Notes under the pieces: generated by a model | Seen by the model: only the letters and a program-made list of their open reading frames with translations | Databases searched by the model: none | Told to the model about the DNA's origin: nothing | From: Roseinatronobacter thiooxidans | GTDB lineage: Bacteria; Pseudomonadota; Alphaproteobacteria; Rhodobacterales; Rhodobacteraceae | Length of the DNA: 64,000 bases | Assembly: GCF_001870675.1 (NCBI RefSeq) | Contig: NZ_MEHT01000018.1 | Coordinates: 174,394 to 238,393 of the forward strand | Direction of reading: 5' to 3' | Shown: piece by piece, positions 25,712-35,770 of the stretch | How positions within the stretch are numbered: the stretch's first letter is position 1 | How the letters are laid out: every line of letters starts with the position of its first letter | Translations under genes and position numbers: made by a program

Positions 25712-26449
25712 ATGCTCATCAAGACAACCTTCGGGAATGCTGCGATCTGGTATGACAGTTCGGTGCTTGATCCCGTCACCCCAGAGATATTCGCGCCGGA
25801 CTGGCTGCAACAATCGGGCGCGCTTGTTGGCAGCTCGCAGGGCCGCAACGCGGCATATTTTCTGCATTATGCCGGTCACGATATGGTGCTGCGGCATTTC
25901 TGGCGCGGCGGGCTGATCGGAAAGTTCAATCACGACCTTTACCTCAGGGTTCCGGTTGCGCGCAGTCGTGCCATGCAGGAATTCATGCTTCTCCAGTGGA
26001 TGCGGGATCAAGGGCTGCCAGTTCCCCGCCCTATTGCGGCGCGGTTCCAGCCAGCGGGCGTCTTTTATCGTGCTGACATCATCACTGGACGCATTCCCAA
26101 CAGCCGCCCCATGGCCGAATGCTTGGAGGAAAACTTTTTGCCACCTGCTATCTGGCGGGAAACCGGCAGGGTGATCGGGTCCATGCATCGGATCGGGGTA
26201 CACCACTCGGACCTCAACGCGCGCAATATATTGATTGAGAATGGAAAAACGGTGTGGCTGATAGATTTCGACAAATGCGCACAGCGAAAACCCGGCGCCT
26301 GGATGGAACAAAATCTTGTCCGGCTGAAGCGGTCATTCGATAAAGAAAAGGGCAAGCTGCCCAGATTGCACTGGGATGATGACGCCTGGCAGACGCTGCT
26401 TGCGGGGTATAGGGAAGAACTGGCCAAAGGGCAGCTATCCTATGCCTGA
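25712..26449 (+). CDS. kdkA: 3-deoxy-D-manno-octulosonic acid kinase
   Basis: 245 residues, protein-kinase-like fold. Phosphorylates the Kdo residue of lipid A-linked inner core at the inner membrane. KdkA features are LRHFWRGGLIGKFN, a catalytic loop GVHHSDLNARNILI with its Asp-Asn pair, and WLIDFDKC in place of the DFG motif. The neighbouring waaA in the same cluster supports the assignment. In organisms with KdkA, WaaA usually adds a single Kdo that is then phosphorylated. Confidence 0.88.
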   Translation: MLIKTTFGNAAIWYDSSVLDPVTPEIFAPDWLQQSGALVGSSQGRNAAYFLHYAGHDMVLRHFWRGGLIGKFNHDLYLRVPVARSRAMQEFMLLQWMRDQGLPVPRPIAARFQPAGVFYRADIITGRIPNSRPMAECLEENFLPPAIWRETGRVIGSMHRIGVHHSDLNARNILIENGKTVWLIDFDKCAQRKPGAWMEQNLVRLKRSFDKEKGKLPRLHWDDDAWQTLLAGYREELAKGQLSYA

Positions 26450-26524
26450 CATGTCGGGGGGGTATATTCTTCCCCGCCTGTAAGCTATCTAAACCCTGTA
26501 ATTGTAGCCATAAGGTATTCGACA

Positions 26525-27310
26525 GTGCTGAAAAAAGTTGCAAGCCTCTGGATCGGCTCAAGGCTCGGACCTATTGAATTGGCTGCTATCCGTTCATTTG
26601 TCAGGCTGGGCCATGAGTTCACGCTTTTCGCTTATGAAGAGATCGAAAATCGCCCCCCTGATGTCATTTTCCGTGATGCACGCGAAATACTGGATACAGG
26701 CCGTATCATTAGGCATCAGAAAACCGGTAGCCCAGCTTTGCACTCGGATATTTTCCGCTACACTCTTATATGCAAAACTGAGTTTATTTGGGTTGATCTG
26801 GATATCATTGCATTACGACCCTTCGACTTTCCCAGCGATCACATATTTGGATATGAGGCAGAATACTGGCTGAATGGGGCAGTACTCCGGCTACCCTCGG
26901 ATTCATTTGCCTTGAGAAGCCTTGCGACAGTCACTGTGAATACTAAGGGATTGCCCCCGCATCTGACCGGCCTTCGGAAGCTGAAGTATCAACTGCGGAA
27001 CATTCTCTCCGGTGGCCTGCCAATCGACAGATGGCCTTGGGGCGCAATTGGCCCCAAATTGCTCACGCTAGAACTGAGAAAAAGTGGTGAGATTTCGCAT
27101 GCCCTCCCAGTCAGTGCCTTTTATTCAATCCCTCTGGCAGAGGCCCGCCGTTTCGCAGACCCCGGAGCGTATACGGCAAAGGATGCGCCAGCAGATGCTT
27201 ATGCTGTACATCTTTGGGCAAGCCATTTGACGCGTTATGTTGCTGAAAATTATGGTGGCACTTTCCCTTCTGGAAGCTTCGTGAACAGAGTTTGCAATGA
27301 TGAGTGGTAA
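26525..27310 (+). CDS. Glycosyltransferase with DxD sugar-binding region (GT32-like)
   Basis: 261 residues. KKVASLWIGSRLGPIELAAI at the N-terminus and SDIFRYTLI...FIWVDLDIIAL with a DxD motif near residue 93 place it with GT32-like, OCH1-type transferases. C-terminal AYAVHLWASH is also typical. The start is GTG at 26525. It is somewhat poorer in GC than the thiamine region and overlaps the next glycosyltransferase by 14 bases. Donor sugar unknown; expected to act on the LPS core. Confidence 0.75.
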   Translation: MLKKVASLWIGSRLGPIELAAIRSFVRLGHEFTLFAYEEIENRPPDVIFRDAREILDTGRIIRHQKTGSPALHSDIFRYTLICKTEFIWVDLDIIALRPFDFPSDHIFGYEAEYWLNGAVLRLPSDSFALRSLATVTVNTKGLPPHLTGLRKLKYQLRNILSGGLPIDRWPWGAIGPKLLTLELRKSGEISHALPVSAFYSIPLAEARRFADPGAYTAKDAPADAYAVHLWASHLTRYVAENYGGTFPSGSFVNRVCNDEW

Positions 27311-28061
27311 AATCCCAGTCTACTATATCAATCTTGACTCGAGTGAAGATCGGCGTGGCTCGATTGAAGCGGGGCTACGCAAAGCCGGAGTAACGAATGC
27401 GACCAGAGTCTCGGCCTTTGACGGGCGAGGCGTAGATTTGACGCAAACCACAGATTGTGATCTTAGGGCGGCACACCGGTTTCTTGGCCGACCTTTGCGT
27501 GGTGCAGAATATGGCTGCTACCGCAGCCATCTCGATTGCATCGAACGATTTCTTGCCACCGACAGCCCGTATGGAATAGTGCTCGAGGATGATGCGGCGA
27601 TCGACGATGATTTCCTGCAAGTTATCGCGGCGTCCATAGATATAATGGAAAAGACGAAGCGGCATTGGGATTTGATCCATCTGGGTGCCGGTCGATTGAA
27701 GATATACTCTCGGCTAGAGCCGCTGGGAGGTGGTCACGATCTTGTGAAAGCGCATTACTTCCCGATGATGACCACTGCTCTTTTGTGGTCGCGCCAAGGC
27801 GCGCAAAATATTCTTGACCATCACCGGACCATCACCATGCCGGTTGACACACAGTTTCGCGAAATCATGGTTAAGCGCGACCTTGGCTTTGCGATCTGGC
27901 CTGCAATCACACGCCAAATCGGTATGTCGAGCGATATCGACGGTGATGGCGCCACCAGAAAAGCGCATGGACGTAGCTGGTATTATGGTTTCGCAAAACA
28001 GGAACGCCTTTGGCGCAACAAAATCATTGCATTCTACCACAAGCTTACCCTCCGGAGATGA
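27297..28061 (+). CDS. Family 25 glycosyltransferase, LPS biosynthesis
   Basis: 254 residues. IPVYYINLDSSEDRR at the N-terminus, GCYRSHLDCIERF, and the acidic VLEDDAAID are the GT25 (LgtB/LpsA-type) signatures. These enzymes usually add galactose or glucose to LPS cores. The start at 27297 lies inside the end of the previous gene; ATG at 27300 is an equal alternative. Fourth gene of the LPS cluster. Confidence 0.85.
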   Translation: MMSGKIPVYYINLDSSEDRRGSIEAGLRKAGVTNATRVSAFDGRGVDLTQTTDCDLRAAHRFLGRPLRGAEYGCYRSHLDCIERFLATDSPYGIVLEDDAAIDDDFLQVIAASIDIMEKTKRHWDLIHLGAGRLKIYSRLEPLGGGHDLVKAHYFPMMTTALLWSRQGAQNILDHHRTITMPVDTQFREIMVKRDLGFAIWPAITRQIGMSSDIDGDGATRKAHGRSWYYGFAKQERLWRNKIIAFYHKLTLRR

Positions 28062-28096
28062 ATCATGCGCCATTTCAAGACCAATTCGTCTGAAAC

Positions 28097-29422
28097 ATGC
28101 GCGCTGACATGGCACAAAAAATGAAGCCTACCCTTTTGCTGCGCCTCTGGTTTGGGCTGACACGGATGGTGCCGGGACTGTTTGATGCCCTGATCCGTCG
28201 CGCCCATCTGCGCCAAGGGGCCGATCCGGCACGTCTGGGTGAGCGTTTCGGACGCGCAAGCGTCAACCGGCCAGACGGGCAGTTGATCTGGATACATGCC
28301 GCGTCTGTCGGCGAGGTGATTTCCGTATCGGCACTTGCGCGCCTGATCGCCGCACAGACCAAAGCACAGATCCTGATTACGACGACAACCGCGACCGGAG
28401 CAAAAACCGCTGCGGCGCGCCTGCCGGATGCATTGCATCAGTTTTTGCCCATCGACACGCCCGCTGCGGTAAACCGGTTTTTTATACATTGGCGTCCGGA
28501 TGCCGCCCTGTTTGTTGAAGCCGATCTCTGGCCACGCCTGCTGCGCAGGCTTGCCGCGCAGTCTGTGCCGCGGGCATTGCTCAACGCGCGCCCATCCAAG
28601 ACGCGCAAGCGCGCACCGCGCAGCATGCGCGTGCTTTTGCATGATTTCAGCCTGATCACTGTACAGGATGTCACACTTGTACAAGAGTTTATCGATCTTG
28701 GCCTTGCGTCAACACGGATCAACGCACCGGGCAACCTCAAGGCAGATATTCCACCACCGCGCGTGGACGAGGCGCTGGCTCAGCAATTCAGGGCCGCCGC
28801 AACAAGGCGTCCGATCTGGGCCGCCGCCTCGACCCATCCTGGCGAGGAAGAGATCATTCTGGATGCTTTTGGCGCAATGGTGCGCGACAGTCTGCTGATC
28901 CTGGTGCCACGTCACCCCGAGCGGGGCGACGCCATCGCGGCCGAGCTTATCCGTCGGGGAATTGTGTTTTCACGGCAGAGCGCCGCAACACGGCCAGCCC
29001 CGGAAACACAGGTGCATCTGCTGGATACCATCGGGGATTTGGGCACAGTTTATAGGGTTGCCGATCTGGCGGTTATTGGTGGCTCGCTTCTGGACGGAAT
29101 AGGCGGCCATACACCCTATGAGCCTGCGCAACTTGGCTGTGCCGTCCTGTCAGGACCATATGTAGAGAATTTCAGAACCGCATATGACACATTATGCGCC
29201 TCTGGTGCGGTTATCACCGTGCGAAACGGGCCGGAGCTTACTGCGAATATAAGCCGATTGTTGTCTGACCAAACGACCCTCAAAACCATGCGTGCCTCTG
29301 CCCTCGCCGAGCAGGCAAGGCATGTAGGAGCGACCGGGCGGACATTCTCATTGTTGTCTCCCTTGCTCTCACCTTCCAGTCCGCCGGTCCCTGGCCCTGA
29401 TCGGGGTGCCGCCCACGACTGA
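28097..29422 (+). CDS. waaA: 3-deoxy-D-manno-octulosonic acid (Kdo) transferase
   Basis: 441 residues. Transfers Kdo from CMP-Kdo to lipid IVA at the inner membrane. The N-terminal membrane anchor and IWIHAASVGE (with the essential Glu) are typical; NLKAD, PRHPERGD and the C-terminal AVIGGSLLDGIGGHTPYEP...GPYVENF match the GT30 family. Start at 28097 or at the next ATG (28109); neither has a strong ribosome site. The stop codon coincides with a sequence resembling an IS3-family end, and the last ~20 residues (Ser/Pro-rich) are not conserved, so the native C-terminus may have been altered. Confidence 0.92.
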   Translation: MRADMAQKMKPTLLLRLWFGLTRMVPGLFDALIRRAHLRQGADPARLGERFGRASVNRPDGQLIWIHAASVGEVISVSALARLIAAQTKAQILITTTTATGAKTAAARLPDALHQFLPIDTPAAVNRFFIHWRPDAALFVEADLWPRLLRRLAAQSVPRALLNARPSKTRKRAPRSMRVLLHDFSLITVQDVTLVQEFIDLGLASTRINAPGNLKADIPPPRVDEALAQQFRAAATRRPIWAAASTHPGEEEIILDAFGAMVRDSLLILVPRHPERGDAIAAELIRRGIVFSRQSAATRPAPETQVHLLDTIGDLGTVYRVADLAVIGGSLLDGIGGHTPYEPAQLGCAVLSGPYVENFRTAYDTLCASGAVITVRNGPELTANISRLLSDQTTLKTMRASALAEQARHVGATGRTFSLLSPLLSPSSPPVPGPDRGAAHD

Positions 29423-29568
29423 ACCGCCCCGGTTTTATTGGAGACCTATAGCTTCATTTCTCGCGACCATATCAAGCACGTCCCGCTGTGCATAGAAGTT
29501 CTCTTCAGCCTTTGCTGTCGGGATGTGTCCAATGGGGCCAAGCAGGCGCCGGTTGTTGAACCAATCTA
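29420..29568 (-). pseudogene. IS3-family transposase OrfB remnant with one element end
   Basis: Reading the minus strand from 29568 to a TAA at 29435-29437 gives DWFNNRRLLGPIGHIPTAKA and then EENFYAQRDVLD, the very C-terminal end of an IS3-family OrfB integrase. Only about 44 residues remain. The flanking TGAACCGCCCCGGTTTTATT at 29420 resembles the terminal inverted repeat of such elements and also contains a small AACCG-CCC-CGGTT hairpin. The other end is not present. Confidence 0.75.
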
Positions 29569-30165
29569 TACGAACGCAACAGCGTCATCATCACCACCAA
29601 GCCGGTCAACATCATCACTGCAGGCCGCAAGCAACACTGGTGCTATGGGGAATGCAAGCATATTCGATGATGAAATGCTTTCTGACTTCTGGGGTTAACC
29701 ACCTTGCCCCGGAACGCAATCAGCCCCAGCGCTTCGATTGCCGCATCGAGTTCCGTGACCAGGTCGGCGGGCATCGTCGCCAGCGTCAGACGCAACTGGC
29801 GCTGAATCTTCAAGCGCGCAAGTTTCCTGAAACTCTACCGGATGAAAAATTTTAGGGCCTTGCTGGGAACAATCCGATCATTACCCCGTTATGGGCTCTG
29901 TCTCCGTTGAAAATATGCGCGGTGCCCAGACCACGCGAGCAATAATTGACCATGTCGAAGAGTTGAGAACTCTCTGAATGTTTTTGGGGAACTCCGTTTC
30001 CCGAGTGGTGAGGAGCAACAGGGACACCGGTTGGATGGAGGACTGTGATGATTAGCAAAACATTTGATCACTCAGGCAATGCCAACATGGGTAAAATGCT
30101 GTGGACGCCACCCTTCATGGCTATCGCAGATGCAAAATTCACATGAAAACTATGGAGTGAATGCA
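29569..30165. other. Degraded region upstream of the type I secretion locus
   Basis: About 600 bases with no intact gene. On the minus strand, 29695-29845 has an open stretch (LRLTLATMPADLVTELDAA and onward) that looks like a protein remnant but matches nothing recognised. The right end must carry the promoter for the acidic secreted-protein gene; a GGAG ribosome site lies at 30154-30157. Confidence 0.4.
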
Positions 30166-31065
30166 ATGGCTGGAACGGTAACCTGGCAAATCACTGGAAC
30201 TTCGAGCGATGGCACGAAAGTCATCATAAATGTGACGGCGACCCTGAATGATGACGGTTCGATCACCGTCGACTATGAACTGGGCGAAGACTCAGCCGAT
30301 GCAGACATCATCGGCGTTTATTTCGACTTCTTCAATGATGGTGGTGACCTTGACACGGCCGGCAACGGCAGGGGCGGCAGCGCCAACAACATGAAGGGCT
30401 ATGGCGACGGATTCGATGCGGCTTTCGAGGAAGGCAAGGCGGGCCTGAAGGATGGTGCAAACACCGAGGGTTCGATCACCTTCACCGCCAAACAGCTGAT
30501 AGAATTCGGGTTTGGCGACTTCTATAATGAAGACGGTGAATTGACTGACGGCGCGGGCCTGATGGAAGCCTTTGCCGAAACCGAAATCGGCATCCGGGCG
30601 ACCAGCACGGGCGATGATGGCGAAGGCAGCCTAAAAATCGGAGCGGTGGGCGAGTATCATCCTGAGGATGATGACGATAACGATTTCTTCCCGGAATGGC
30701 CGCAGGACATTTCCAACGCCGTGTTTTACATTGACACGACTGGTGACGGAAAATGGGACGTGGCCGTAAAGATCGATGAATTCCCCGACAGTGAGGAAAT
30801 CGGCTGGATCAGCAATGACATGGACGATTTCTATGCCTGCATGTTCGAGTATATCAAGAAGGTGGATGATCGCGTCGATGACGACTCCACGCTGATCGGT
30901 GTTTCGATCAAGGGCGGAACTGGTCCGGACCTGTTCTTCGCCATCGAAAACGACGAGAACGGGCCGGAGCCGGACGAAGGGCCTACTATGAACACAGGGC
31001 CTGGCACCACCGAGTACCAGTATGACGATTTCTACGAATTCTATCAGGAAGACTGCATCGCCTGA
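30166..31065 (+). CDS. Acidic orphan protein, probable type I secretion substrate
   Basis: 299 residues, extremely acidic, no N-terminal signal peptide. The sequence is rich in Asp/Gly turns (DTAGNGRGG, DTTGDGKWDVAV, EDDDDNDFF), suggesting calcium-stabilised beta structure, but it has no canonical RTX GGxGxD nonapeptides. It begins MAGTVTWQITG at 30166 behind GGAG; the open frame upstream is in decayed DNA. It ends with acidic/aromatic residues and a near-terminal Cys. A type I ABC transporter and a membrane fusion protein follow directly, the usual order for a dedicated substrate. Family not recognised; the role in secretion is inferred from position. Confidence 0.6.
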   Translation: MAGTVTWQITGTSSDGTKVIINVTATLNDDGSITVDYELGEDSADADIIGVYFDFFNDGGDLDTAGNGRGGSANNMKGYGDGFDAAFEEGKAGLKDGANTEGSITFTAKQLIEFGFGDFYNEDGELTDGAGLMEAFAETEIGIRATSTGDDGEGSLKIGAVGEYHPEDDDDNDFFPEWPQDISNAVFYIDTTGDGKWDVAVKIDEFPDSEEIGWISNDMDDFYACMFEYIKKVDDRVDDDSTLIGVSIKGGTGPDLFFAIENDENGPEPDEGPTMNTGPGTTEYQYDDFYEFYQEDCIA

Positions 31066-31185
31066 CCCGCAGTCTGGTGGCAATGGCAGGTGAATTTCAC
31101 TTTGCGCTGGCTTGGTCATTCACCTGCCAATTTGATGGGCCGCAATCATGCGACCCATCATACATGATCCAAGTTCTGGGTTCCC

Positions 31186-32907
31186 ATGTCCAACCACCCC
31201 GACGACCTCAAGGCGGCACGAGCCGAGAACCGCGGGCTGCTGACCCGCGTTGGCCTATTCAGCGTTTTCGTCAACCTGTTGATGCTGACCGGCCCGCTGT
31301 TCATGCTGCAGATCTATGACCGGGTGCTGTCCAGCCGGTCGGAACCCACGCTGGTGGCGCTGTTTGTGCTGGTGGCGTTCCTGTATCTGATGATGGCGCT
31401 GCTGGACCATTCGCGCGGGTTACTGGTGGCGCGGGTGGCGGCACGGTTTCAGGATCGGCTGGACCGGCGCGTGCTAGGGGCCACCATGCAGCGGCTGGCG
31501 GTGCGGGCGGGCGATCCGCTGGCGCAGACCGCGCAGCGCGATCTGGACGGCATTCACCGCTTTGTCGGCTCGCGCGTGTTTCTGGCGCTGTTCGACATGC
31601 CTTGGGCGCCGATCTTTCTGGCTGCAATCTTCATCTTCCATCCGCTTCTGGGGGTCGTGGCGCTGACAGGTGGCGCAATTCTAGTGGCAATCGCGCTGAC
31701 GAACCAGCGCTTGACCAAGGACCGCCAGCAAAAAGCAATGCAACTGTCCGAAGAAGCCATGCGGCTGGAAGGCCAGCTCAAGAACGAGGCCGAGACGATC
31801 CAGAGCCTTGGGATGATGGAAACCGTCATGGGTCGCTGGCAAAAGGCTCGCCGCGCCGCATTGGAGGCGGATGTTGGTGCCAAAGACCGCGCGGACGGGT
31901 TTTCGACCACATCGCGCACCTTCCGGCTGTTCCTGCAATCGGCAATTCTGGCGGCGGGGGCGTGGTTGGTGTTGCAAAACGCGCTGACACCGGGGGCGAT
32001 GATTGCGGCCTCGATCCTGCTGGGCCGCGCGCTGGCTCCGGTGGATGCCACCATTGGCCAATGGGCCAGTGTGCAGCGCGCGCAAGAAGGCTGGCAGAGG
32101 CTTTCGCAGCTGCTGCGCGAAGTGCCGCCTGCCCCGCAACGCACGCCGTTGCCGCGTCCAGATGGGCGGCTGGATGTGCAAAGTATTACGGTCACGCCCC
32201 CCGGCGATACACGCTATGTATTGCGCATGTTGGCGTTCGCACTCGAACCCGGGCAGGCGCTTGGCGTGATTGGTCCCAGCGGGTCGGGCAAGTCGACACT
32301 GGCGCGCGCATTGGTGGGCAGCTGGCGGCTGGCAGGCGGGCGGATCCGGCTGGGTGGCGCGCCGCTGGATCAGTATGACCCGGATATGTTGGGTCGGCTG
32401 ATCGGCTACTTGCCGCAACGCGTGGCCTTGTTTGAAGGCACGATTGCCGAAAACATCTGTCGTTTTGACCATGACCCTGACCCGAATGACATTATCAACG
32501 CTGCCCGCGATGCAGGGGTTCATGAGCTGATCCTGAGCCTGCCAGAAGGCTATGACACCCGTATTGATGCGCGTGGAGGGCGGTTGTCGGGCGGGCAAGC
32601 GCAGCGTGTGGGGCTGGCGCGCGCGCTTTATGGTGCGCCTGCGCTGCTGGTTCTGGATGAACCCGACGCCCATATCGACCGCGAGGGCGTGGCAGCACTT
32701 GACCTTACCATCCAGAATTGCCGCGAGCGTGGCACGACGGTGGTGGTGATCGCACACAGGCCTGCGGCACTGCAATCATGTGACTTGCTCTTGGTCCTTG
32801 AGAATGGAACACGCGTGGCCTTTGGCCCACATGCAGAAGTGATGGCCAATATGGGCAAGAAAAAGCCATCAAAATTTCAGGGCCGCATCATGGGGGCGGC
32901 ACCATGA
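31186..32907 (+). CDS. Type I secretion system permease/ATPase
   Basis: 573 residues, PrtD/AprD-type ABC exporter. N-terminal membrane domain starts with [31 protein letters not shown], a hallmark of T1SS exporters without the C39 peptidase-like domain. ATPase domain: Walker [10 protein letters not shown] near 363, signature LSGGQAQR near 467, Walker [13 protein letters not shown] near 487, switch HR. The C-terminus is short. It overlaps the HlyD gene by four bases. Together with the HlyD protein it would export the preceding acidic protein; an outer-membrane TolC gene is not in the window. Confidence 0.9.
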   Translation: MSNHPDDLKAARAENRGLLTRVGLFSVFVNLLMLTGPLFMLQIYDRVLSSRSEPTLVALFVLVAFLYLMMALLDHSRGLLVARVAARFQDRLDRRVLGATMQRLAVRAGDPLAQTAQRDLDGIHRFVGSRVFLALFDMPWAPIFLAAIFIFHPLLGVVALTGGAILVAIALTNQRLTKDRQQKAMQLSEEAMRLEGQLKNEAETIQSLGMMETVMGRWQKARRAALEADVGAKDRADGFSTTSRTFRLFLQSAILAAGAWLVLQNALTPGAMIAASILLGRALAPVDATIGQWASVQRAQEGWQRLSQLLREVPPAPQRTPLPRPDGRLDVQSITVTPPGDTRYVLRMLAFALEPGQALGVIGPSGSGKSTLARALVGSWRLAGGRIRLGGAPLDQYDPDMLGRLIGYLPQRVALFEGTIAENICRFDHDPDPNDIINAARDAGVHELILSLPEGYDTRIDARGGRLSGGQAQRVGLARALYGAPALLVLDEPDAHIDREGVAALDLTIQNCRERGTTVVVIAHRPAALQSCDLLLVLENGTRVAFGPHAEVMANMGKKKPSKFQGRIMGAAP

Positions 32908-34334
32908 CCCTTCCCGCTGCCAGCAAGGGCGTAAGCGATCTTCCCGCCGCCAGGCAAAGCATGGATGTCACTCCGGCAAATGACCGGGCGGCGCTTACCC
33001 CGCACCGCGTCGGTGGGCGCCCCGCTGACAGGCCGCAACCGGAACTTAGCCTATCATTGCGCAAACCGCATATTATCGGCTTTCTGGCGATTGCATTGCT
33101 GCTTGGCGGCTTCGGTTCCTGGGCGGTGCTGGCCAATATCTCGGGCGCGGTCATCGCTGCAGGAGAGTTGGAGGTCGAACAGCGACGGCAGGTGGTGCAG
33201 CATATTGACGGCGGCATGGTTCAGTCAATTCTTGTCAGGGATGGAGATCATGTGGGCGCTGGCCAGACCCTGCTGGAACTTGACGGAACACGCTTGCGCG
33301 CCGAGTATTCCATAGTCGAAGCCCAGTATTTCGAAACTCTCGCACGGATCGGGCGTCTGACGGCCGAGCGTGACGGCGCCGGGACGGTCCGCTTTCCCGA
33401 CACATTGGTGGATGCCGCCAAAAATCGGCCTTATGTCGTCGAGCAGATGATCGGGCAAGAGGCTCTGTTTGACGCCCGCCTGAGAACACATCAGCAGCGC
33501 ATCGAGCAACTTGAACAGCGTCAGATCCAAGTACACAGTCTCGTCGCGGGGATCGATGCCCAGATCGGGGCCGTTGAAACGCAGTTGCATATTGCGCAAG
33601 ATGAATTGGTATCCCAAGCATCATTGACCGAGCGCGGGCTGGCGACAAACGCACGGTTGAATGCCTTGCATCGCGAAGTTGCAGAGCGGACGGGTGATCT
33701 GGGTGATCTGGTTTCGCGCAAGGCGGAAGCCCTGGAGCGTATCACTGGCGTTTCGCTTGAAACTATTGCCCTGAATTCAACACGGCAAGAAGAGGCGGTT
33801 ACCGTGCTGCGCGATTTGCACGGCGCGCAACGTGAATTGTCTGAACAACTGCAGGTTCTCGCTGATCGTATTAGCCGGCTGGAGATACGCGCGCCGGTCG
33901 AGGGTGTGATTCATGGGCTGGAGATCAACACAGTGGGTGCTGTTCTAGGGGCTGCGGAAAGGCTAATGTCCATCGTCCCGCAGGATCAGCCGCTTGTTGT
34001 CGCCGCACAGATTGAAGCCAATGATATCGACCGAATTTATGCCGGACAGCCCGTCACATTGCAGTTTCCAGCATTCAGCGCACGCGCCATGCAGGAAATT
34101 GGCGGCGAGATTATCCATGTTTCTGCGGATGCCTTCTTGGATGAGCGAACACGCAGCAGCCATTACAGGGTCCGGATCCGCATAAATGAAAGCGACCTCG
34201 CGCATCTGGACGACCGTCAGCTGGTGCCTGGGATGCCCGTAATTGCCTTTGCTCAAACCGATGCCCGCTCGCCAGTTGACTACCTGACGAGGCCTTTGGC
34301 AGATTACTTCCGTAGGGCATTCCGTGAAGAATAG
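32904..34334 (+). CDS. HlyD-family type I secretion membrane fusion protein
   Basis: 476 residues. One transmembrane helix near residues 53-72 ([21 protein letters not shown]), a lipoyl-like half [16 protein letters not shown], a long coiled-coil hairpin (about 130-320) with heptad-like Glu/Gln/Leu, the second lipoyl half [14 protein letters not shown] and a C-terminal beta domain. The N-terminal ~50 residues are a cytoplasmic Pro/Arg-rich tail. Typical of the LapC/AprE/PrtE adaptors that dock the ABC exporter to TolC. Confidence 0.9.
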   Translation: MTLPAASKGVSDLPAARQSMDVTPANDRAALTPHRVGGRPADRPQPELSLSLRKPHIIGFLAIALLLGGFGSWAVLANISGAVIAAGELEVEQRRQVVQHIDGGMVQSILVRDGDHVGAGQTLLELDGTRLRAEYSIVEAQYFETLARIGRLTAERDGAGTVRFPDTLVDAAKNRPYVVEQMIGQEALFDARLRTHQQRIEQLEQRQIQVHSLVAGIDAQIGAVETQLHIAQDELVSQASLTERGLATNARLNALHREVAERTGDLGDLVSRKAEALERITGVSLETIALNSTRQEEAVTVLRDLHGAQRELSEQLQVLADRISRLEIRAPVEGVIHGLEINTVGAVLGAAERLMSIVPQDQPLVVAAQIEANDIDRIYAGQPVTLQFPAFSARAMQEIGGEIIHVSADAFLDERTRSSHYRVRIRINESDLAHLDDRQLVPGMPVIAFAQTDARSPVDYLTRPLADYFRRAFREE

Positions 34335-34389
34335 GGCGTTTATGTCCGCAGTTATCCTTATCACTGGCGAAGATTTTTAACAAAAACGT

Positions 34390-35109
34390 GTGGACCTTCA
34401 CAGTGCGTTAATCCAGCAGGCCGCGACAGCGCCCACCACCCGCGTGACATGGCCGCGCACCTCCCGCATCATCCGCTCGATCCATCCGCCTATCGACCTT
34501 GTTGAAGACATCGCCGACCCCGCTGACTGGGAGGCGCAGGCTTCCGCCGAGGCCAAGTTCAACCCACGCATCCGCGACAGGATCGGTGATCTTGTCAAGG
34601 TGCCGGTTGCCCGCCGCGTGACGGGTCTGGTGCGAGCTGGGTCATGGCACCCTTCGTTCCTTGCTCGTCCCAGCGACCGGGGCGGTTCTCGGATGGCAGC
34701 TTTGGCCTCTACTACGCGGGCGACAGCACCGAAGTCGCCATCGCCGAAAACCTCCACCAAGCCCGTTTCATGCGCGCCACGGATAATCCCCCAGGCTGGA
34801 CCTCGCAGTTCCGAGAGCTGATAGGATCGATCGATGCCGATCTGAACGACGCCACCGGCCGCTCCAATCTGCTCGACCCCGACGATTATCACCCCTCACA
34901 GGTCTTTGGCGCCGAGCGACGCGCAAGCACGGTCGAACGGCATCACTTGGCCCCGCGCCCGCTCCCCCGGCGGGCGTTGCATCGCGGCGTTCTGGCCCGA
35001 TATGATCCCGACCCTGACGCAAGGCAGGCATTTCGCATATCACTGGACTGGGGCAACCGTCGATTACGTCAAGCAGCTGGAGACTGGCAAAGTCTGGCAG
35101 GTGACATGA
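34390..35109 (+). pseudogene. RES-domain (NAD-degrading) toxin gene, twice frameshifted
   Basis: Three successive frames together spell a RES-domain protein. The first frame gives RIIRSIHPPIDLVEDIADPA with the conserved Arg-His region; the second, from about 34630 to 34918, gives SWVMAPF, GRFSDGSFGLYYAG and GWTSQFRELIG; the third, returning to the first frame, gives GITWPRARSPGG and GRHFAYHWTGATVDYV. RES toxins hydrolyse NAD and are normally preceded by a DUF2384/Xre antitoxin gene, which is absent here. The gene is inactive as read. Confidence 0.78.
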
Positions 35110-35140
35110 AGCCAAACAACCATGACCAAACAACCCAGTC

Positions 35141-35520
35141 CGTGAGAAAGCGCCCGAGCTGCTGGAATCTCATGGCATCTCGACGCTGACCGCGGACGAA
35201 ACGCTGATCCGCGTAGGACGCAATCCTGAGCGCATCAAATCCGAAGCCGCGCTGGCCATGATGTGTGGCGTATGTCCAATCCCGGCCTCAACTGGCAAGA
35301 CAAATCGCATGCGACTAAATCGCGGAGGCTACCGACAGGCAAACGCTGCGATATGCCGCTAAGCCGTCGTTCATATGCGGGATGACCCAAAGACAAAGAC
35401 ATATGCCGTCAAGCGAATTACAGAAGGAAGAACGCGGCGAGAAATCGTTTGATGCGTCAAGCAGTACTTCGTGCGAGAACTATATCACCACCTCTGTGTG
35501 CCGACCACCGCGTTCCAAGC
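35141..35520 (+). pseudogene. IS110-family transposase C-terminal remnant
   Basis: The plus strand reads EKAPELLESHGISTLTADET, then NPERIKSEAALAMMCGVCPI and ASTGKTNRMRLNRGGYRQAN, the C-terminal transposase_20 domain of IS110-family enzymes with its Ser-containing PASTGKT motif. It continues as HMRDDPKTKTYAVKRITEGR and ends with several stops and no N-terminal DEDD half. It probably arrived with or after decay of the adjacent RES toxin gene. Confidence 0.75.
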
Positions 35521-35770
35521 GCCTTGGCAAATATAGTCGCATCCCAGGGGGCATCGGCTGGATCAGTCTTTTTGTGTTGAATGACTTGACAGAGACAGAT
35601 CCGTTACCGAGGTCTGGAGGCCAGGTCCTATTTTGATTGCGCCTAATATTAAAATTCTGTAACGTGAATGTGTCGATTGATAATAATCACCTGTGATACA
35701 TATACTTCCCCATTTATTCGGTTTTACCCCCCTGCAATACCGAAAAATCTGGTCGAGAAAGCTAAACAAG

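Noticed and set aside
29422..29439. Intrinsic terminator for waaA (AACCG-CCC-CGGTT then TTATT)
   Set aside because: Only a 5-bp stem, and the sequence is better explained as the end of an IS3-type remnant; kept within that entry.
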